Below, one piece after another: positions 18,179 to 27,183 of a stretch of 64,000 bases of DNA. Within the stretch, counting starts at the first letter, position 1, and the number at the start of each line of letters is the position of its first letter. Made by a program: the position numbers and the translations under genes. The stretch lies in NCBI RefSeq assembly GCF_022601715.1, contig NZ_JAKVIM010000005.1, positions 62,001 to 126,000 on the forward strand, given 5' to 3'. The notes below the pieces were generated by a model. That model did not search any database, was not told where the DNA came from, and was given only the letters and a program-made list of their open reading frames with translations. The DNA is from Acinetobacter zhairuonensis. GTDB lineage: Bacteria; Pseudomonadota; Gammaproteobacteria; Pseudomonadales; Moraxellaceae.

Positions 18179-18634
18179 TTAACGCGGTTGTTTTGCACTG
18201 GCAAATTCAATCAGTAAATTACCATGACGATCCATTAGTTTCAGGGTGTTGTTATACACCTGATAGTTGGTTACGTTCGCCAGAGCAGCGTTAAATTGAT
18301 TGGGGATAGTGCTATCAATACACGCCATTTTAGTCGATGCCATCTGAGACAGAACCAGTGTATCGCCCGTTGCTTGATAGGTGCCCATCAAACGGTTACA
18401 CCCATCGGCACCAGAAACCCGTTTGGTTGCTTCATTAAATTGCAGTGCTGGAATATTACGGGCACTTGGATTGGTCTTAATCATTTGTGAACCAATCTGA
18501 ATCGCGATCCAAGTATGGTTTTGCAGCATTTGTAGATTATTCATCTCAGTAGCAGAAGACGTTGGCGTAGATTGGCAACCTGTGAAAAGCAAGGCGGAAC
18601 CGAGTAGGGCAACACTTAAGGTTTTTTTTAACAT
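18179..18634 (-). CDS. META-domain lipoprotein (HslJ-like)
   Basis: A 151-aa exported lipoprotein. The signal peptide MLKKTLSVALLGSALLFTGC ends in a lipobox (FTGC), so Cys20 should be acylated. The mature part is one META domain: ALQFNEATKRVSGADGCNRLMGTYQ carries the signature GxxGCNR-like stretch, followed by LSQMASTKMAC. HslJ in E. coli is linked to novobiocin resistance; whether this protein has that role is unknown. Likely outer-membrane anchored, periplasmic face. Confidence 0.85.
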   Translation of the reverse strand: MLKKTLSVALLGSALLFTGCQSTPTSSATEMNNLQMLQNHTWIAIQIGSQMIKTNPSARNIPALQFNEATKRVSGADGCNRLMGTYQATGDTLVLSQMASTKMACIDSTIPNQFNAALANVTNYQVYNNTLKLMDRHGNLLIEFASAKQPR

Positions 18635-18747
18635 GTTGTAATTCCAATTTTTTTGACTTTATTTGATATTGTTATAAACAAAGCAGATGTAAATTTCCAG
18701 TTGATTATCGTATTTCTTGTTGTCCTTTGCCGCTGTGACGACGGAAC

Positions 18748-19785
18748 TTAATGTGTCGGTAGTCCTTGGCGAATAGTGCTGGAATAATCTTGGACTGAAG
18801 TTAAAGATTGCACCTTTGGATTGACATGTGCCCGACGATACCATTCATGTAGGCTGTAACGATGTGAGATTGCATCCAAGTCATAGAGATAATTCGGTAA
18901 ATAGCCTGAAGCCAAAAGACGGTAATCGACAGGGAGTGGTTTTTGGGAAACCTCTTGAATCATGTCAAACACCAGCGTGGTGCAGTTACTGCTGAGGGTG
19001 TTGTACCATTTCGGCTGTTGCGCTAATTCATTGGCTTTGTTCAAATATTCAAGAAACAACGCTCGACTCTGTGATTTCGACATTTTGATCGGGAAAAAAT
19101 AAACTTGCTCATGACGGATATTGCTGCGGGTGTAAATGATATCTGTTTCATTGGCCGCGACCAGATTGAGTTCATATTTACGAAAAAAACCACCGATGGC
19201 AGAAAAATCCTCACCTTGCTCTTTCCTAATTTCAATGGAAAAGGTGAGCGGGGCTTGATTGGCAAAATCAAAACTCACCAGCGTGTGGGCAATTTGAGGA
19301 CCTGTCCAGTAGGAGGTGATAATATTGACCCCTGTAATTTGATTTAAATCCAGTACACGGGTTTGCCATGCTGCTTCATAACTTCCATCTGAATACCAGT
19401 GGAAATCACGCACATTGTCTAAGGTCACCTGATTGCCCTGAATCTGATAACTCAACAGTCGAGAGACTTCAGGATTCCAGTCACGGTCTTGTCGGGCATC
19501 TAAGCCAAAGTACCATCCCAGTGCCAAGAAAAAGCCAAAAACATAGAGCAGAATATCTTTATTTCGACTGATCAGATGCTGACTAAAATAGATGCCCAAG
19601 ATGCTGAGGGAAAAGCATGCCCACGCGATAATTAAGCCGTAGGTCACAATAGGATGAATGGGCTGCTGAATCCACAGGGCGAGGCACAGCCAGAGTGAAG
19701 ATAGCAGTACAAACAGGCTGAAAATACAGTGGAGCAACCATTGGAGTGTTTTGAACAACAATGAATCTGATCCTTTTTGCTGCAT
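18748..19785 (-). CDS. DUF4105 (Lnb-type) membrane protein
   Basis: A 345-aa protein with three N-terminal transmembrane segments (about residues 12-35, 38-62 and 72-90), then a periplasmic DUF4105 domain. Signature parts are HTLVSFDFANQAPLTFSIEIRKE and, further on, the NCTTLVFDM motif with its conserved Asn-Cys-Thr. The family is named after the lacto-N-biosidase N-terminal periplasmic domain, and the conserved Cys/His suggest a papain-like fold, but activity is unproven. It follows folA on the same strand by 23 nt and could be co-transcribed. Confidence 0.75.
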   Translation of the reverse strand: MQQKGSDSLLFKTLQWLLHCIFSLFVLLSSLWLCLALWIQQPIHPIVTYGLIIAWACFSLSILGIYFSQHLISRNKDILLYVFGFFLALGWYFGLDARQDRDWNPEVSRLLSYQIQGNQVTLDNVRDFHWYSDGSYEAAWQTRVLDLNQITGVNIITSYWTGPQIAHTLVSFDFANQAPLTFSIEIRKEQGEDFSAIGGFFRKYELNLVAANETDIIYTRSNIRHEQVYFFPIKMSKSQSRALFLEYLNKANELAQQPKWYNTLSSNCTTLVFDMIQEVSQKPLPVDYRLLASGYLPNYLYDLDAISHRYSLHEWYRRAHVNPKVQSLTSVQDYSSTIRQGLPTH

Positions 19786-19808
19786 ATTCAGCCACTCATG
19801 TAGAAGGG

Positions 19809-20321
19809 TTATTTGGTGTAGGTTGCAAACTCAAACATAATGCCAGTATTTTCATCTTGTTGTTTTGCTGAGCTGATTTTTTTAAATTCAGCTGGGATTT
19901 CAGGATAATACGCATCACCCTGTACATCAAGCTCGACATGGGTCAATTCCAGACGATCGGCAATATCCATGGTTTGCTTAAAGATTTCACCGCCACCAAT
20001 GATAAAAATGCTCTCAGGTTTTTCTGAGGCAAGTACATCAGCCACGGCTTGCGTCAATGCTTCATCGATACTATACGCGACTTTGGTGCCTTCAAAAGAC
20101 CAGTTTGGATCGCGGGTAATCACCCAATTCACGCGCTTTGGTAAGGTACGTCCCATCGATTCCAGCGTTTTTCGTCCCATCACCACGACACCACCTTGGG
20201 TGATGGCTTTAAAGTGTTTAAGGTCGGCAGGAATATGCCACGGTAAATCGTTGCCTTTGCCGATACAGCGTTGCTGATCCATTGCTACGACATGCACAAC
20301 TTCTAAATTCTGGAATGCCAT
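19809..20321 (-). CDS. folA: Dihydrofolate reductase
   Basis: NADPH-dependent reduction of dihydrofolate; target of trimethoprim. The 170-aa protein shows VVAMDQQRCIGKGNDLPWHIPADLKHFK (read in two parts: the N-terminal strand with Met20-loop WHIPADLK), GRKTLESMG, and IIGGGEIFKQ. It lies 71 nt downstream of thyA on the same strand, a frequent thyA-folA pairing that couples thymidylate synthesis to recycling of dihydrofolate. Confidence 0.96.
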   Translation of the reverse strand: MAFQNLEVVHVVAMDQQRCIGKGNDLPWHIPADLKHFKAITQGGVVVMGRKTLESMGRTLPKRVNWVITRDPNWSFEGTKVAYSIDEALTQAVADVLASEKPESIFIIGGGEIFKQTMDIADRLELTHVELDVQGDAYYPEIPAEFKKISSAKQQDENTGIMFEFATYTK

Positions 20322-20392
20322 TAATCACTGACCTATTTAATTATTTTGAAGAAAAGATGCTTTCTCAATGCAGAACGCATCTTGCCTGAAGC

Positions 20393-21235
20393 TTAAACGG
20401 CAACAGGTGCTTTAATTGCTGGATGTGATTCGTAGCCGACAATTTCAATATCTTCAAATTTAAAATCGAAGATATCTTGAATCTCTGGATTGAGCTTTAA
20501 CTGGCACAAACTTAAAGGTTCACGGCTGAGTTGGAGTTTGGCTTGTTCAAAGTGGTTGGCATACAAATGTGTATCACCACCAGTCCAGACAAAATCACCG
20601 ACACCTAAGCCACACACTTGCGCAATCATATGCGTGAGTAAGGCATAACTGGCAATATTAAAGGGTACGCCCAAGAACACATCTGCACTACGCTGATACA
20701 GCTGGCAAGACAGTTTGCCATCCTGCACAAAGAACTGGAACAGGGTATGGCAAGGCGGCAGTGCCACTTGACCTGCTTCTTGTGGATTCCAGCCAGAAAC
20801 AATCAGACGTCGTGAATTTGGATTGGTTTTAATTTCATTCACCAACCAAGAAATTTGGTCAAAACCATCTTGGGCATAGAGTCCATTCTCAATTTGGGTT
20901 GCACCAAAGTTACGCCATTGATGACCATAGACAGGGCCGAGTTCGCCTTCAGGTCGACCAAAACGAGCTGTCTGTTCAGCCGTTGCCCATTCGTCCCAAA
21001 TGCTGACTTTATTATCTTGTAAGTATTGAACATTGGTATCGCCTTTGAGGAACCACAACAGTTCAATCACAATAGAACGGAAGTGAACTTTCTTGGTGGT
21101 CAGCAAAGGGAAACCTTGATTCAGGTCAAAACGCATTTGATGACCAAATACCGAACGCGTACCTGTACCTGTACGGTCGCCTTTATCACCGCCGTGATCG
21201 AGGATGTGTTGTAGAAGGTCTAAATACGTTTTCAT
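20393..21235 (-). CDS. thyA: Thymidylate synthase
   Basis: Methylates dUMP to dTMP using methylene-THF. The 280-aa protein begins [20 protein letters not shown] and has [18 protein letters not shown], the catalytic cysteine in [11 protein letters not shown], and [19 protein letters not shown]. The start at 21235 matches the family N-terminus; the frame stays open 40 codons upstream without conserved sequence. It precedes folA in the same direction. Confidence 0.96.
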   Translation of the reverse strand: MKTYLDLLQHILDHGGDKGDRTGTGTRSVFGHQMRFDLNQGFPLLTTKKVHFRSIVIELLWFLKGDTNVQYLQDNKVSIWDEWATAEQTARFGRPEGELGPVYGHQWRNFGATQIENGLYAQDGFDQISWLVNEIKTNPNSRRLIVSGWNPQEAGQVALPPCHTLFQFFVQDGKLSCQLYQRSADVFLGVPFNIASYALLTHMIAQVCGLGVGDFVWTGGDTHLYANHFEQAKLQLSREPLSLCQLKLNPEIQDIFDFKFEDIEIVGYESHPAIKAPVAV

Positions 21236-21355
21236 AAAACTCTCAAATAAACAATTTGGGGGGAGGAGACCTGTTGTGAAATGACCTGTCTTTCCCAATC
21301 TAAATTCTAAAATATGGGGACGATTATACTGAATTGTGTAGTGTAAAGCACCCAC

Positions 21356-21646
21356 GATTGGAAAGCTCTGTTAGGGTCGTTGGTACTATAAAAAGTTATG
21401 TGAAATGTATTGGATCAAGCCAGATTAAGCGCGGTTTCATGTGAGAAGTAAATTAGAGTGTTGATTATTTTTTATACAAAAAGATCAGTTGAAGCAAAAT
21501 GCAATTTCCCTAAAAAGAGTGAGTTAACTGTTACTTTGTTACATATTTATATTTTTTTACATTTTACGCCTGAAAAATTAAGTTTCAGGGGCTACTATCG
21601 GCACTCAGTTTTTTTGTGTTTGATGTAAGAAGTTTGAGGTTTTAGG
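21356..21646. other. AT-rich intergenic region upstream of the CHAP-like gene
   Basis: About 290 bases between divergent thyA and the CHAP-like gene. It holds an AT-rich stretch around 21530-21560 and a small hairpin (CCTGAAA, 7-nt loop, TTTCAGG) at 21569-21589 that may sit in the 5' leader. I see no further coding region or RNA gene. Confidence 0.4.
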
Positions 21647-22156
21647 ATGATTTATGATGTAAATACGGGTATGAGTGATATTCATGCTCCTGCCGAAACA
21701 CAAATCATGATTCGTTCTAATGTGCAACAAAGACCAGATAGCAAACGCTCTAACACTGAACGCAATCGTAACTACACTTCAAGTAATGCGCAGCGTATCG
21801 ATATTGATAAATTCACGCAAAAATTAAGCAGTATTACCCGCCGTACCAGTACTCAAAAGTGTGCCAAGAGTATTCGCCTTGCACTACAGTCGGCTGGTGC
21901 AAATGTACAGAATCATCCTGTTGCTGCTGCCGATTGGGGCAATACCTTAGAAAGACTGGGTTATCGCCGTATTTCCCCTTCATTTGACCAACCGAAGAAA
22001 GGCGATATCTATATTATTGATCGTACTCAAGGTCATACTTATGGACATATTGCGGGCTATTCTGGCTCAAGCTGGGTCTCAGATTTCAAACAAGCGGGCT
22101 ATGCTGTTTATAAAAATGCCAACGTTCGTTATAGCTATTACCGCTTAGATCACTAA
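21647..22156 (+). CDS. CHAP-like cysteine peptidase/amidase without signal peptide
   Basis: A 169-aa protein. Residues 1-60 are polar and probably disordered. The rest fits the CHAP/NlpC-like pattern: Cys72 in KCAKSIRLAL as nucleophile, then ADWGNTLERLGY, then KKGDIYIID followed by TYGHIAGYSG with His134 as the second catalytic residue, and a WVSDFKQ segment. Such enzymes cut peptidoglycan peptides. There is no Sec or Tat signal, which suggests export by another route, action as a delivered effector or lysis protein, or an intracellular role. No immunity-like gene runs in the same direction next to it. It has its own long upstream region and a strong terminator. Confidence 0.65.
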   Translation: MIYDVNTGMSDIHAPAETQIMIRSNVQQRPDSKRSNTERNRNYTSSNAQRIDIDKFTQKLSSITRRTSTQKCAKSIRLALQSAGANVQNHPVAAADWGNTLERLGYRRISPSFDQPKKGDIYIIDRTQGHTYGHIAGYSGSSWVSDFKQAGYAVYKNANVRYSYYRLDH

Positions 22157-22180
22157 AACATGCACGTGATTCGGGCATAA

Positions 22181-22219
22181 AAAAGACCGTTTATCGATGA
22201 TGGATAAACGGTCTTTTTT
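22181..22219. terminator. Bidirectional terminator after the CHAP-like gene
   Basis: Fifteen-bp perfect stem AAAAGACCGTTTATC / GATAAACGGTCTTTT with a 7-nt loop, between convergent genes. Confidence 0.9.
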
Positions 22220-22257
22220 ATAGCTATCCATCTGAAGAATCTGGATGGGTAGCGCGA

Positions 22258-22629
22258 TTAATCATGTCTTTTGGCACGATGACTATAAATTGAAGTCAAG
22301 AATAATCCAACTGTATCAAAGCCGAGACATTGCAACCACAATACCCATTTGTGTTGCTCGGGTAAGACATAAGCCAGACTTAGAAGTGCAAACAGTTGAA
22401 AAATATAAATCCCATTGTGAAGGGTATTTCGGTAAGTATGCGAAGGCGTTAACTTTAGATACAGTGTATAGAGTACATGGGTGAGAAACCCCAAGAACAG
22501 ACTTATAACGACCCAGAGGGGTGCTAATTCTGCAACAGTTGAACAGAGATAAATCCCAATACAAACTACAATACTGCTGACCAGTTTGATTTCGCGGTTA
22601 CAGCGCTTTGAATACCAAAAGCCAAGCAT
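22258..22629 (-). CDS. Small membrane protein, translationally coupled to the upstream gene
   Basis: A 123-aa protein with about four hydrophobic segments (LVSSIVVCIGIYLCS; LWVVISLFLGFLTHVLY; IFQLFALLSLAYVL; and LWLQCLGFDTVGLFL). The ATG at 22629 overlaps the stop of the preceding gene as TGATG, which decides the start and indicates coupled translation. No family recognised. It may form a complex with its partner. Confidence 0.6.
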   Translation of the reverse strand: MLGFWYSKRCNREIKLVSSIVVCIGIYLCSTVAELAPLWVVISLFLGFLTHVLYTLYLKLTPSHTYRNTLHNGIYIFQLFALLSLAYVLPEQHKWVLWLQCLGFDTVGLFLTSIYSHRAKRHD

Positions 22630-23012
22630 CAGTGGGATTGATCCAGCTTGTGCTGATTCAGCAGAGATAAGGGTGAAAACAGGCAAATCGCTAAAGCCAT
22701 AAAGCCAATGCCTTGTGCACCTGGAATCAGGATGTCACCTGACTGGAGATGCATAAAAATTAAGGCGAGTAGCAGTGCCAGCGGAATCCAAGTCAGCACG
22801 CGATAGAGTAGTCCTGTAGGATTTTGCGCTGCAAAATGAATTTTGCAATAACGACAAATCAGAAACACAATCCCTGTTCCCATGAACATTAGAATCGCAT
22901 CAGGTTTTAACGGTTGCATCCAATACAGAGCTGCTGTCACTAAGCCAATGAGGACAAACAGTGCCAGTTTTTTAAGCACCGCAATTTTAGGATCAAACCA
23001 GAATTCGAGCAT
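22629..23012 (-). CDS. Small membrane protein of unknown function
   Basis: A 127-aa protein with about four hydrophobic segments (LALFVLIGLVTAALYW; ILMFMGTGIVFLICRY; LTWIPLALLLALIFM; IGFMALAICLFSPLSLL). First gene of a coupled pair ending TGATG. The fold and role are not recognised. Located downstream of lgt on the same strand, after a strong hairpin. Confidence 0.6.
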   Translation of the reverse strand: MLEFWFDPKIAVLKKLALFVLIGLVTAALYWMQPLKPDAILMFMGTGIVFLICRYCKIHFAAQNPTGLLYRVLTWIPLALLLALIFMHLQSGDILIPGAQGIGFMALAICLFSPLSLLNQHKLDQSH

Positions 23013-23058
23013 AATTTTATGGAGAGGGTGGCTAACAGAGCTTAAACTTTAGCATATG

Positions 23059-23088
23059 CCAGAGCACGACGCACGGGTCGTGCTCTGG
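23059..23088 (-). terminator. Strong hairpin after lgt
   Basis: Twelve-bp GC-rich stem CCAGAGCACGAC / GTCGTGCTCTGG with a 6-nt loop, 19 nt past the lgt stop. There is no T run, so it may attenuate rather than fully terminate. Confidence 0.55.
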
Positions 23089-23106
23089 AGAGCAGCATGA
23101 AGTGAA

Positions 23107-23919
23107 TTAATTGTTTTTGAGTGGACCCCAATCATAAACTTTCTTCTGATAGGCATACCACATCATCCAGAAGCCAATCAGAATCATAGGAATGGTTAGG
23201 AATTGTCCTTTACTCATCCAGCCAATAAACAGTTGCCCATTGTCTGGTTCGCGGAAAAACTCGACCACGAAACGCGCAATTCCATAACCAATCAGGAACA
23301 GGGCTGATACCGCCATACGAGGACGCGGTTTAGAACTGAACCACCAAAGCACGATAAACAGAATCAGACCTTCACACAGCGCTTGGTAAAGCTGTGAAGG
23401 ATGGCGTACCAGTTGTAATGGATCGGTCGGAAAAATCATACCGAGCGCAAAGTTAGGGTCAGACACAGGGCGACCATACAGTTCGCCACCAATAAAGTTA
23501 CCAATACGACCAAACATCAAGCCTGTCGGGACACACGGTGCAATAAAGTCTAAGGTCTGGAACCAGGTCATCTGATATTTTTTACACCAGAGCAGCATGG
23601 CAATCATGACCCCAAGGAAGCCGCCATGGAAGCTCATGCCGCCTGTCCAAACTTGGAATAACCACAGTGGGTTAGCAAGGAATTGTTCAAAGCCATAAAA
23701 GAATACATAACCGACACGACCGCCAATGACGACACCCAGTGCGCCATAGAAAATCAGATCGGAAACCATATCAGAGGTCCAGCCTGTTCTGAGTTTGGCG
23801 CGATACGTTGCAAGACCCCATGCAAAGAGAAAGGCCAGTAAATACATCAGTCCATACCAATGAACTTGTAAAGGACCCAACGAAATTGCAATCGGGTCGA
23901 TATTTGGATAGGTGAGCAT
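23107..23919 (-). CDS. lgt: Prolipoprotein diacylglyceryl transferase
   Basis: Transfers diacylglycerol from phosphatidylglycerol to the lipobox cysteine, the first step in lipoprotein maturation; essential inner-membrane enzyme. The 270-aa protein has about seven transmembrane segments and the Lgt signature GRIGNFIGGELYGR, plus HWYGLMYLLAF near the N-terminus and GGMSFHGGFLG. It is divergent from the NRDE gene with a 93-bp gap. Confidence 0.96.
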   Translation of the reverse strand: MLTYPNIDPIAISLGPLQVHWYGLMYLLAFLFAWGLATYRAKLRTGWTSDMVSDLIFYGALGVVIGGRVGYVFFYGFEQFLANPLWLFQVWTGGMSFHGGFLGVMIAMLLWCKKYQMTWFQTLDFIAPCVPTGLMFGRIGNFIGGELYGRPVSDPNFALGMIFPTDPLQLVRHPSQLYQALCEGLILFIVLWWFSSKPRPRMAVSALFLIGYGIARFVVEFFREPDNGQLFIGWMSKGQFLTIPMILIGFWMMWYAYQKKVYDWGPLKNN

Positions 23920-24012
23920 GCCTGTTCCTAGTCATTCTGTTTTGAACAGATTTTAGCGGAATACTATGAAAAATGTTGTACATTCAATGTGTAAAGATAT
24001 AGAGCAAATTTT

Positions 24013-24807
24013 ATGTGTATTGTGGCAATCGCATGGCATATTTTAGAACACACGCCATTATGTCTAATTTCTAATCGGGATGAGTTTTATCATCGCCCAA
24101 CGCAAGCCTTATCGGTATGGTCAGATAGTCTAGTGATTGCAGGCAAGGACTTACAGTCGGGCGGCACATGGATGGGAGTGACAGCGACTGGACGTTGGGC
24201 AATTGTGACCAACTTTCGTGATGGACGAGATCAACAAAATTATCCAACGTCACGCGGGCATTTGGTACAAGCCTTTTTAGAGTCAGATCTGGCACCAATT
24301 CGATTTGCAAAACAGCTGGAACAGCAGCAACGAGACTATGCAGGGTTTAATTTGTTCTTGGGCGATCGGGAACAGGCAATTTATATGAGTAATCGTGGAG
24401 AAGCACCGCAAGTACTCGCCAAAGGGGTATATGTGGTGTCCAATGGTTTAATGACCGAGCATTGGGAGAAAACCCGACATTTGCGTAAACGGTTTACTCA
24501 AGAATTATTGCCGATGCTACAACGTGAACAAAGTTCAGAAGCCGAGCTGCAATATGCAGTCTGGGATATCTTAGAAGATGAACGCAAAATTATTCCAGAA
24601 CTGTTACCTGACACAGGGATTAGTGCGGAAATGGAAGCGTTATTGTCTTCAACCTTTATTCAAAGTCCTGTTTATGGCACCCGTTGTTCCAATTTTTTAA
24701 GAATGAGTCATGAGCGCTGGGACTGGCAGGAGAAATCGCAACAAGGTGAAGTTCAAGGGCAGATCGTAGTATTAGAAACTCCCTTAATTAATCAGTCTGA
24801 AGCATAA
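24013..24807 (+). CDS. NRDE-family protein (TANGO2-like)
   Basis: A 264-aa cytoplasmic protein beginning MCIVAIAWHILEHTPLCLIS and containing the family motif NRDEFYHRPT, then GGTWMGVTATGRWAIVTNFRD. The N-terminal Cys2 suggests an Ntn-hydrolase-like arrangement, known from the TANGO2/NRDE family. Members have been linked to heme handling in other organisms; the role here is not shown. Confidence 0.85.
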   Translation: MCIVAIAWHILEHTPLCLISNRDEFYHRPTQALSVWSDSLVIAGKDLQSGGTWMGVTATGRWAIVTNFRDGRDQQNYPTSRGHLVQAFLESDLAPIRFAKQLEQQQRDYAGFNLFLGDREQAIYMSNRGEAPQVLAKGVYVVSNGLMTEHWEKTRHLRKRFTQELLPMLQREQSSEAELQYAVWDILEDERKIIPELLPDTGISAEMEALLSSTFIQSPVYGTRCSNFLRMSHERWDWQEKSQQGEVQGQIVVLETPLINQSEA

Positions 24808-24837
24808 AAAATGCCGACACGAGGTCGGCATTTTTTT
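24806..24837. terminator. Bidirectional terminator between the NRDE gene and phoX
   Basis: Stem AAAATGCCGAC / GTCGGCATTTT with a 5-nt loop and flanking A/T runs, between convergent genes. Confidence 0.9.
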
Positions 24838-24848
24838 AAAACTTATGA

Positions 24849-27026
24849 TTATGCACCCGCAATCACACCACCATCTTTACGGGTAATCACCACAGTTGCA
24901 GAACGTGGGCGTGCAGTGGTGTTGCTTGGATCAGTCTGTGTTGCAGGCCAATGGCTGGTCGCTGCATCATAACTGTCCGAATCTTCACCTGGGTGTTGTA
25001 CATTAATGAAGATAGCCTTGTAATCTGGGGTCATGGCAATGCCTGTAATTTCACATTCCTTAGGACCAACCAAGAAGCGACGTAAGGTTTTGTCCGTCAC
25101 TTGGGCGCCTGCGATGGTCATTTGACCATTAATCGCTGTTGTTGCTCCACCATCGCCAATTTGACCTGGCAGGGCTGCTAACATCATACAGTTGGTGACA
25201 TCGGTATAGGCACCATCATCAGTTTGAATCCACAGCACACCGCGTGGGTCGAACCACATACCGTCAGGTGAAGACAAATCATTATTATCAGTCAAACCTG
25301 ACAAGTTAATGTTTGAATCCATTGAGGCTTCAGAGCCGAATAGATAGATATCCCAAGCGAAAGTAGTCGCGGTAGTTTTATTGGCTGCTTCTTTAAAGCG
25401 AATGATATGACCGTTGACGTTGCCCTTGCCACCTTCAGGATCTGTATAGTTACGTGGGTTGGCAGCATCGGTTGGATAGTCTGAGCCACGTTTCGAGTTG
25501 TTGGTGAGCGTCACATAAATTTCACCATTCACTGGGTTAACCGTTGCCCATTCTGGACGGTCCATTTTGGTTGCACCAACAGCATCGGCTGCAAGGCGGG
25601 CAAAGGTCACCACATCGGCTTGTGAGCTAAACGGATAGATGCTGTTTGAGGTATCTAAACCATTTTTACCATAACTAAGTTCTAACCACTGACCTGAACC
25701 ATCACTGTTGAATTTGGCGACGTATAAGGTTCCATTATTCATGTATTTGTCGCCAGCGGTATATCCACCATTCACATCTTTGCTGTCCCAGTTGGCAGAA
25801 GATACAAATTTATAGATGTATTCACCGCGTGAGTCATCGCCCATATAGAAGGCTAAAGGTTCACCTTCTACTGCACGACAAGCACTATCTTCATGGGCAA
25901 AACGACCTAAAGAAGTACGTTTCACAGGATTTTCACCACGATTAAATGGGTCAATCTCAACCATCCAACCAAATGTATTTGGACCATTACGGTAGTCTGA
26001 AGTCGCTTGGTCAGCGATGACATCGGCATTCCAACGATCATACAGGTCTTGAGATTCAACTAGACCTTGTGCTGTTTCCCAGCCGTAGCGTGAGCTAGAA
26101 CCTGCTTTGAGCCCGTAGCGCTTGAGTGCAATGATTTCTGCTGCACTACGGTTGGCATCATCGGTTGTACTACGGGCAAAATAACCAATAAAGTTTTCTT
26201 CTGTGGTGAGGTAAGTGCCCCAAGGGGTATAGCCATTACCGCAGTTGTTATGTGTGCCACGCGTTTGAGTTCCGGTTGGGGAAAACTTGGTTTTCACTAA
26301 GTCCGAATTCGCTGCAGCACCAGCAAGGTCCATCTCTGTAGATGCGGTAATACGACGGTTAAACAGTGAATTTTTCACAATTTCAACTTTTTGGGTCGAG
26401 TTGTCTTTTTTAATATGTACGACAGACACTCCATGTGCATTGGTTTCACGAATCACTTCTTCTTCAGGACGGCGACCATCGACTTTGCTGGCACCAGTAG
26501 GGTGTAAGAAGGTTTGATTGATATATTCATGGTTCATGACCAGTAAACCTTCAGTCGAGACCGTGTCATCGAATTTACTGGTCGTGCTGTTTAAGCCAAA
26601 GTAGTGCATACCGTCGTGGCAGTCACCAGAACGGAATTGGAAGCTTGGACCTGAAGGCACATTGTTGTCATCCCAATCTGCATAGCTTGGATTGATTGAG
26701 TCACCCAGCGCATACAATACTGTTGCTTGATAGCCTTCTGGTACGGTCACAATGTCATTCAGGTTCTTATCAACCACAGAGAATGTTAACTCTGTTGGTT
26801 TTTGATCTGGATCTACAGGAGTCGTGCTTGGCGGTGTTGAATTATCATCATCGTCACTACACGCGGTTAATGAGGATGCCAAAGCTAGCGCGACAGCACC
26901 GCTTGCGGTTTTCCCAATCAAGCTACGACGAGTCATCCGTTGTTCTAAAATGTCACGGAAATGTACATTCGTAGAGGTGTTGTTATCTAGTTCCTGATCT
27001 TCATGATATGGCGTCAGCTCGGTCAT
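24849..27026 (-). CDS. phoX: PhoX-family alkaline phosphatase, Tat-exported (DUF839)
   Basis: A 725-aa secreted phosphatase-family protein that would free phosphate from organic phosphates using Ca2+/Fe3+ in the known family. The N-terminus carries a twin-arginine signal (RMTRRSLIGKTASGAVALAL) ending LTACSDDDD, which also reads as a lipobox, so it may be a Tat-exported lipoprotein. DUF839 features include VMNHEYINQTF, RGTHNNCGNGYTPWGTYLT with EENF after it, and VEIDPFNRGENPVKRTSLGRF. The ATG at 27026 is preferred over an in-frame TTG at 27038. The tatABC operon lies directly upstream on the same strand, separated by its own terminator. Phased Pho-like half-sites upstream hint at phosphate control. 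Confidence 0.88.
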   Translation of the reverse strand: MTELTPYHEDQELDNNTSTNVHFRDILEQRMTRRSLIGKTASGAVALALASSLTACSDDDDNSTPPSTTPVDPDQKPTELTFSVVDKNLNDIVTVPEGYQATVLYALGDSINPSYADWDDNNVPSGPSFQFRSGDCHDGMHYFGLNSTTSKFDDTVSTEGLLVMNHEYINQTFLHPTGASKVDGRRPEEEVIRETNAHGVSVVHIKKDNSTQKVEIVKNSLFNRRITASTEMDLAGAAANSDLVKTKFSPTGTQTRGTHNNCGNGYTPWGTYLTTEENFIGYFARSTTDDANRSAAEIIALKRYGLKAGSSSRYGWETAQGLVESQDLYDRWNADVIADQATSDYRNGPNTFGWMVEIDPFNRGENPVKRTSLGRFAHEDSACRAVEGEPLAFYMGDDSRGEYIYKFVSSANWDSKDVNGGYTAGDKYMNNGTLYVAKFNSDGSGQWLELSYGKNGLDTSNSIYPFSSQADVVTFARLAADAVGATKMDRPEWATVNPVNGEIYVTLTNNSKRGSDYPTDAANPRNYTDPEGGKGNVNGHIIRFKEAANKTTATTFAWDIYLFGSEASMDSNINLSGLTDNNDLSSPDGMWFDPRGVLWIQTDDGAYTDVTNCMMLAALPGQIGDGGATTAINGQMTIAGAQVTDKTLRRFLVGPKECEITGIAMTPDYKAIFINVQHPGEDSDSYDAATSHWPATQTDPSNTTARPRSATVVITRKDGGVIAGA

Positions 27027-27071
27027 GATTTTTCCCAATTCATCAATGAGTTATAAAGTCCTCATTAACTT

Positions 27072-27111
27072 ATGGAATAAATATGACAAAGCTTTTACCA
27101 AATAGTGAAAA
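27072..27111 (-). promoter_or_regulatory. Weak candidate Pho-box array upstream of phoX
   Basis: On the minus strand, heptamers TTTTCAC, TGGTAAA, TTGTCAT and ATTCCAT lie at exact 11-bp spacing. Only TTGTCAT and TTTTCAC resemble the CTGTCAT half-site well. Suggestive mainly because the gene is a phosphatase. Confidence 0.3.
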
Positions 27112-27140
27112 TCTAGTGAAGAAATTAAGTCACTTTGATG

Positions 27141-27165
27141 AAAAAAAAGCAGACCGAAGTCTGCT
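27141..27165 (-). terminator. Terminator of tatABC
   Basis: Stem AGCAGAC / GTCTGCT with a 4-nt loop followed on the minus strand by T8, 19 nt past the tatC stop. Confidence 0.88.
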
Positions 27166-27183
27166 GAGTTAAAACAGTGATGT

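Noticed and set aside
22245..22484. 79-codon plus-strand frame near the two small membrane genes
   Set aside because: It begins just after a strong terminator and runs antisense to a membrane protein with a normal start; it has no ribosome site.
22629..23012. The two small membrane genes as one frameshifted gene
   Set aside because: The TGATG overlap with an ATG start for the second frame is the normal form of translational coupling, and both proteins begin and end cleanly.
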